From the NCBI RefSeq assembly GCF_019297835.1, contig NZ_CP079203.1, forward strand, positions 593,001-657,000: a stretch of 64,000 nucleotides of DNA, given 5' to 3'. Shown in pieces: positions 61,947-64,000 of this stretch. Origin of the DNA: Sphingomonas sanguinis (lineage in GTDB: Bacteria > Pseudomonadota > Alphaproteobacteria > Sphingomonadales > Sphingomonadaceae). The translations under genes and the position numbers were made by a program. The stretch's first letter is position 1; every line of letters starts with the position of its first letter. The notes beneath the pieces are model-generated. The model was not told the origin of the DNA. It did not search any database and was given only the letters and a program-made list of their open reading frames with translations.

Positions 61947-64000
61947 TTACCAGATGCGGACGCGCTGCTGCGGGGTCAGCGCCATCTTGTCGGTCGGCTT
62001 GACGCCGAACGCCGCATACCAGGGATCGAGGTTGCGCACGGTCAGCACGCGCTCATGACCCGGCGAATGCGGATCGGACAGCAGCGCTTGGCGCAGTGCC
62101 GGTTCGCGCCACTTGGTCCGCCACACCTGCGCCCAGCCATAATAGAAACGCTGGTCGCCGGTCGTCCCGTCGATCACGGGCGCAGGCTTGCCGCCCAGCG
62201 ACTTATGATAGGCGTCGAGCGCGACGGTCAGACCCGCGAGATCGGCGATATTCTCACCCAGCGTCAGACCGCCCTGGATGTGCTGGCCCGGCAGCGGCTC
62301 ATAGGCATCGTACTGCTTCACGAGCGCGTCGGTGAAGGTCTTGAACCGCGCCACGTCCTGCGGCGTCCACCAGTCGGTCAGCTTGCCGGTGGCGTCATAC
62401 TTGCGGCCCTGGTCGTCGAAGTGGTGGCTGATCTCATGCCCGATCACCGCGCCGATGCCGCCATAGTTCACCGCCGGATCGGCCTTCGGATCGAAGAAGG
62501 GCGGCTGCAGGATCGCCGCCGGGAACACGATCTCGTTCATCGGCGGGTTGGCATAGGCGTTGATCGTCATCGGCGTCATGAACCATTCGCCGCGATCGAT
62601 CGGCTGGCCCAGCTTGTTGAGGTCACGCTGGAACTCGAAGGCATTGGCGCGCGCGACATTGCCGACCAGATCGCCGCGCTGGACCTGCAGCGCGGAATAA
62701 TCCTTCCACTTGTCGGGATAGCCGATCTTGGGCGTGAAGGCGGCGAGCTTGGCCAGCGCCTTCTGCTTGGTCTCGGGCGCCATCCATTCCAGATTGCGCA
62801 GCCGGTCGCCCATCGCCGAGATCAGGTTCTTGACCAGCGCATCGGCGGCGGCCTTCGATTCCGGCGGGAAATACTTGGCAACATACTGCTTGCCGACTTC
62901 CTCGCCCAGGCCGTTGGAGACGAGGCCGACGCCGCGCTTCCAGCGTGCCTGCTGCTCGGGCGTGCCCGATAGGGTGGTGCCGTAGAAGGCGAAGTTGGTC
63001 TTGTCGAAATTGCTCGACAGATAACCGGCATAGCTGCGCAGGACCTTCAGCATCGCATAGTCCTGAAGGACGTTCAGCGGTGCTTCGCTGTACAGCTTGG
63101 CCTCGCCGGTGATCGCACTGGGCTGCGCGACCAGATAGGCGGGACGGCCCGAGACGCCCAGCGTCTGCATATATTGCGCCCAGGGGAAGCCCGGCGCCTT
63201 GGTGGCGAAATCCGCCGCCATCCACTTGTTGTAGGTCTTGTCCGCGTCACGGCTCTCGATGCGGGTCCAGTGAACGCCCGCCAACCCCTTTTCGAAGTTG
63301 AACACGGCCGCCGCGCGCGCCTCGGCATTGGGCTCGCCCGCCAGCGTCAGCATCTTGGCGAGATAAGCCTGATAGGCGGTCCGGATCGTCGCCAGCTTGG
63401 CGTCGTCCTTCAGATAATAGTCGCGGTCGGGCAGGCCCAGGCCGCTCTGGCCGAAGTTCGGGATATAGGTGTCGGGCGCCTTGTCGTCTTGGCCGATATA
63501 GACGCCGAAGGGCGCACCGACGCCCTGACGCTGGAGCTTGGCCATCTCGACGGCCAGCGCATCACGGCTCTTGGTCGCCTTGATGGCGCTCAGCCACGGC
63601 TTGACCGGGGTCGCACCCTTCGCATTGACGGCGGCCTCGTCCATGAAGCTGGCGTAGAAGTCGCCCGCCTTGTTGCCCGGCTGCCTGGTCGCCTCGTCCA
63701 GAATGGTGCGCGTCTGCTCCAGCGAGCGGTCCTGCAGGACGTGGAACATGCCGTAGGACGAGCGATCGGCGGGGATCGTCGTGCCCTTGTACCAGGTGCC
63801 GTTCGAGTAATCGAAAAAGTCGTCGCCCGGCTTTACCGCCGTATCGCGGCCCGCCATGTCGAAACCGAAATCGCCGATCTCGGGACCGTTCTTGGCATTG
63901 GGCTTCACCGGGCCCACGGCGGCCTTGTCGACGGGGTTCGCCGTCTGGGCCATGACGGGGGAAATGGCGGTCGTAAGAAGAGCGGCGATCAGCAGAGAGC
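61947..64000 (-). CDS. M13-family metallopeptidase, copy 2 (5' end outside window)
   Basis: The frame stays open to the right edge. Above the Met at 63953, the visible residues SLLIAALLTTAISPVMA are the end of a signal peptide with cleavage before QTANP, so the true start is outside the window. Zinc motif VIGHEISHHFDDQG, Glu in LGENIADLAGL, NAYANPP and the end RVRIW match copy 1; the two are clearly paralogues along the whole length. Compared with copy 1, it lacks about nothing inside the catalytic half. Periplasmic peptidase (inference). Confidence 0.94.
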   Translation of the reverse strand, partial: SLLIAALLTTAISPVMAQTANPVDKAAVGPVKPNAKNGPEIGDFGFDMAGRDTAVKPGDDFFDYSNGTWYKGTTIPADRSSYGMFHVLQDRSLEQTRTILDEATRQPGNKAGDFYASFMDEAAVNAKGATPVKPWLSAIKATKSRDALAVEMAKLQRQGVGAPFGVYIGQDDKAPDTYIPNFGQSGLGLPDRDYYLKDDAKLATIRTAYQAYLAKMLTLAGEPNAEARAAAVFNFEKGLAGVHWTRIESRDADKTYNKWMAADFATKAPGFPWAQYMQTLGVSGRPAYLVAQPSAITGEAKLYSEAPLNVLQDYAMLKVLRSYAGYLSSNFDKTNFAFYGTTLSGTPEQQARWKRGVGLVSNGLGEEVGKQYVAKYFPPESKAAADALVKNLISAMGDRLRNLEWMAPETKQKALAKLAAFTPKIGYPDKWKDYSALQVQRGDLVGNVARANAFEFQRDLNKLGQPIDRGEWFMTPMTINAYANPPMNEIVFPAAILQPPFFDPKADPAVNYGGIGAVIGHEISHHFDDQGRKYDATGKLTDWWTPQDVARFKTFTDALVKQYDAYEPLPGQHIQGGLTLGENIADLAGLTVALDAYHKSLGGKPAPVIDGTTGDQRFYYGWAQVWRTKWREPALRQALLSDPHSPGHERVLTVRNLDPWYAAFGVKPTDKMALTPQQRVRIW

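Overview
The window reads as a contiguous piece of the chromosome of an alphaproteobacterium of the order Sphingomonadales, most likely Sphingomonas or a close relative (inference). The basis is gene order and gene architecture: dusB-ntrB-ntrC-ntrY-ntrX-hfq-hflX in one line, a fused ispDF, an Hfq with two Sm domains, chvI-chvG-hprK-rapZ-EIIA-HPr divergent from pckA, a CckA-type hybrid kinase, a FAT GUY-like single-domain response regulator, tandem M13 metallopeptidases and a GC-rich palindromic intergenic repeat of a kind I associate with sphingomonads. The DNA is GC-rich and densely coding. There is no gap over about 210 bases, no mobile element, no CRISPR array, and no tRNA or rRNA gene that I can see.

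Layout. 1-1969 (+): end of an MBL hydrolase gene, a membrane-anchored retropepsin-like protease and mazG. 1950-11059 (-): nitrogen-control operon from dusB through two two-component systems (NtrBC, NtrYX) to hfq and hflX. 11149-13332 (+): ispDF, a secreted hypothetical and pncC. 13293-14674 (-): lipA and a COQ10/RatA-like gene. 14837-15487 (+): beta-carbonic anhydrase. 15583-24525: aspS (-), rnd and an I78 inhibitor lipoprotein (+), then ppx, ppk, hdaA and a DUF2066-like exported protein (-). 24585-27166 (+): purM, purN and two small unknowns. 27221-33813 (-): GNAT and ndk, then rsmA, pdxA, surA and lptD (outer-membrane biogenesis cluster). 33995-35921 (+): pepA, holC. 35948-39147 (-): TPR protein, rsmB, guaB. 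39273-40714 (+): SPFH protein and NfeD. 40711-45786 (-): rRNA/tRNA methyltransferase, HPr, EIIA, RapZ, HPr kinase, ChvG, ChvI. 45997-47604 (+): pckA, followed by a repeat cluster. 47814-50524 (-): rmuC, def, recR. 50579-52230 (+): fmt, truA. 52212-59776 (-): RNA methyltransferase, nnr, lipoprotein, ilvD, single-domain regulator, cckA. 59858-64000 (-): two M13 metallopeptidases, the second cut by the window edge.

How it fits together: most genes are housekeeping (translation start and end chemistry, nucleotide synthesis, isoprenoid and lipoate synthesis, outer-membrane assembly, DNA replication control). Three regulatory blocks stand out: Ntr nitrogen control linked to Hfq, the ChvGI/HprK/PTS block linked to PEP carboxykinase, and CckA with a nearby FAT GUY-like receiver. 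Many adjacent genes overlap by 1 to 4 bases (TGATG, ATGA, GTGA, TTGA), which points to tight translational coupling. I did not find a clearly new system. The best second-look items are the double Hfq, the NtrX without GAFTGA, the RapZ with Thr in place of the P-loop lysine, the FAT GUY-like receiver and the palindromic repeat cluster.
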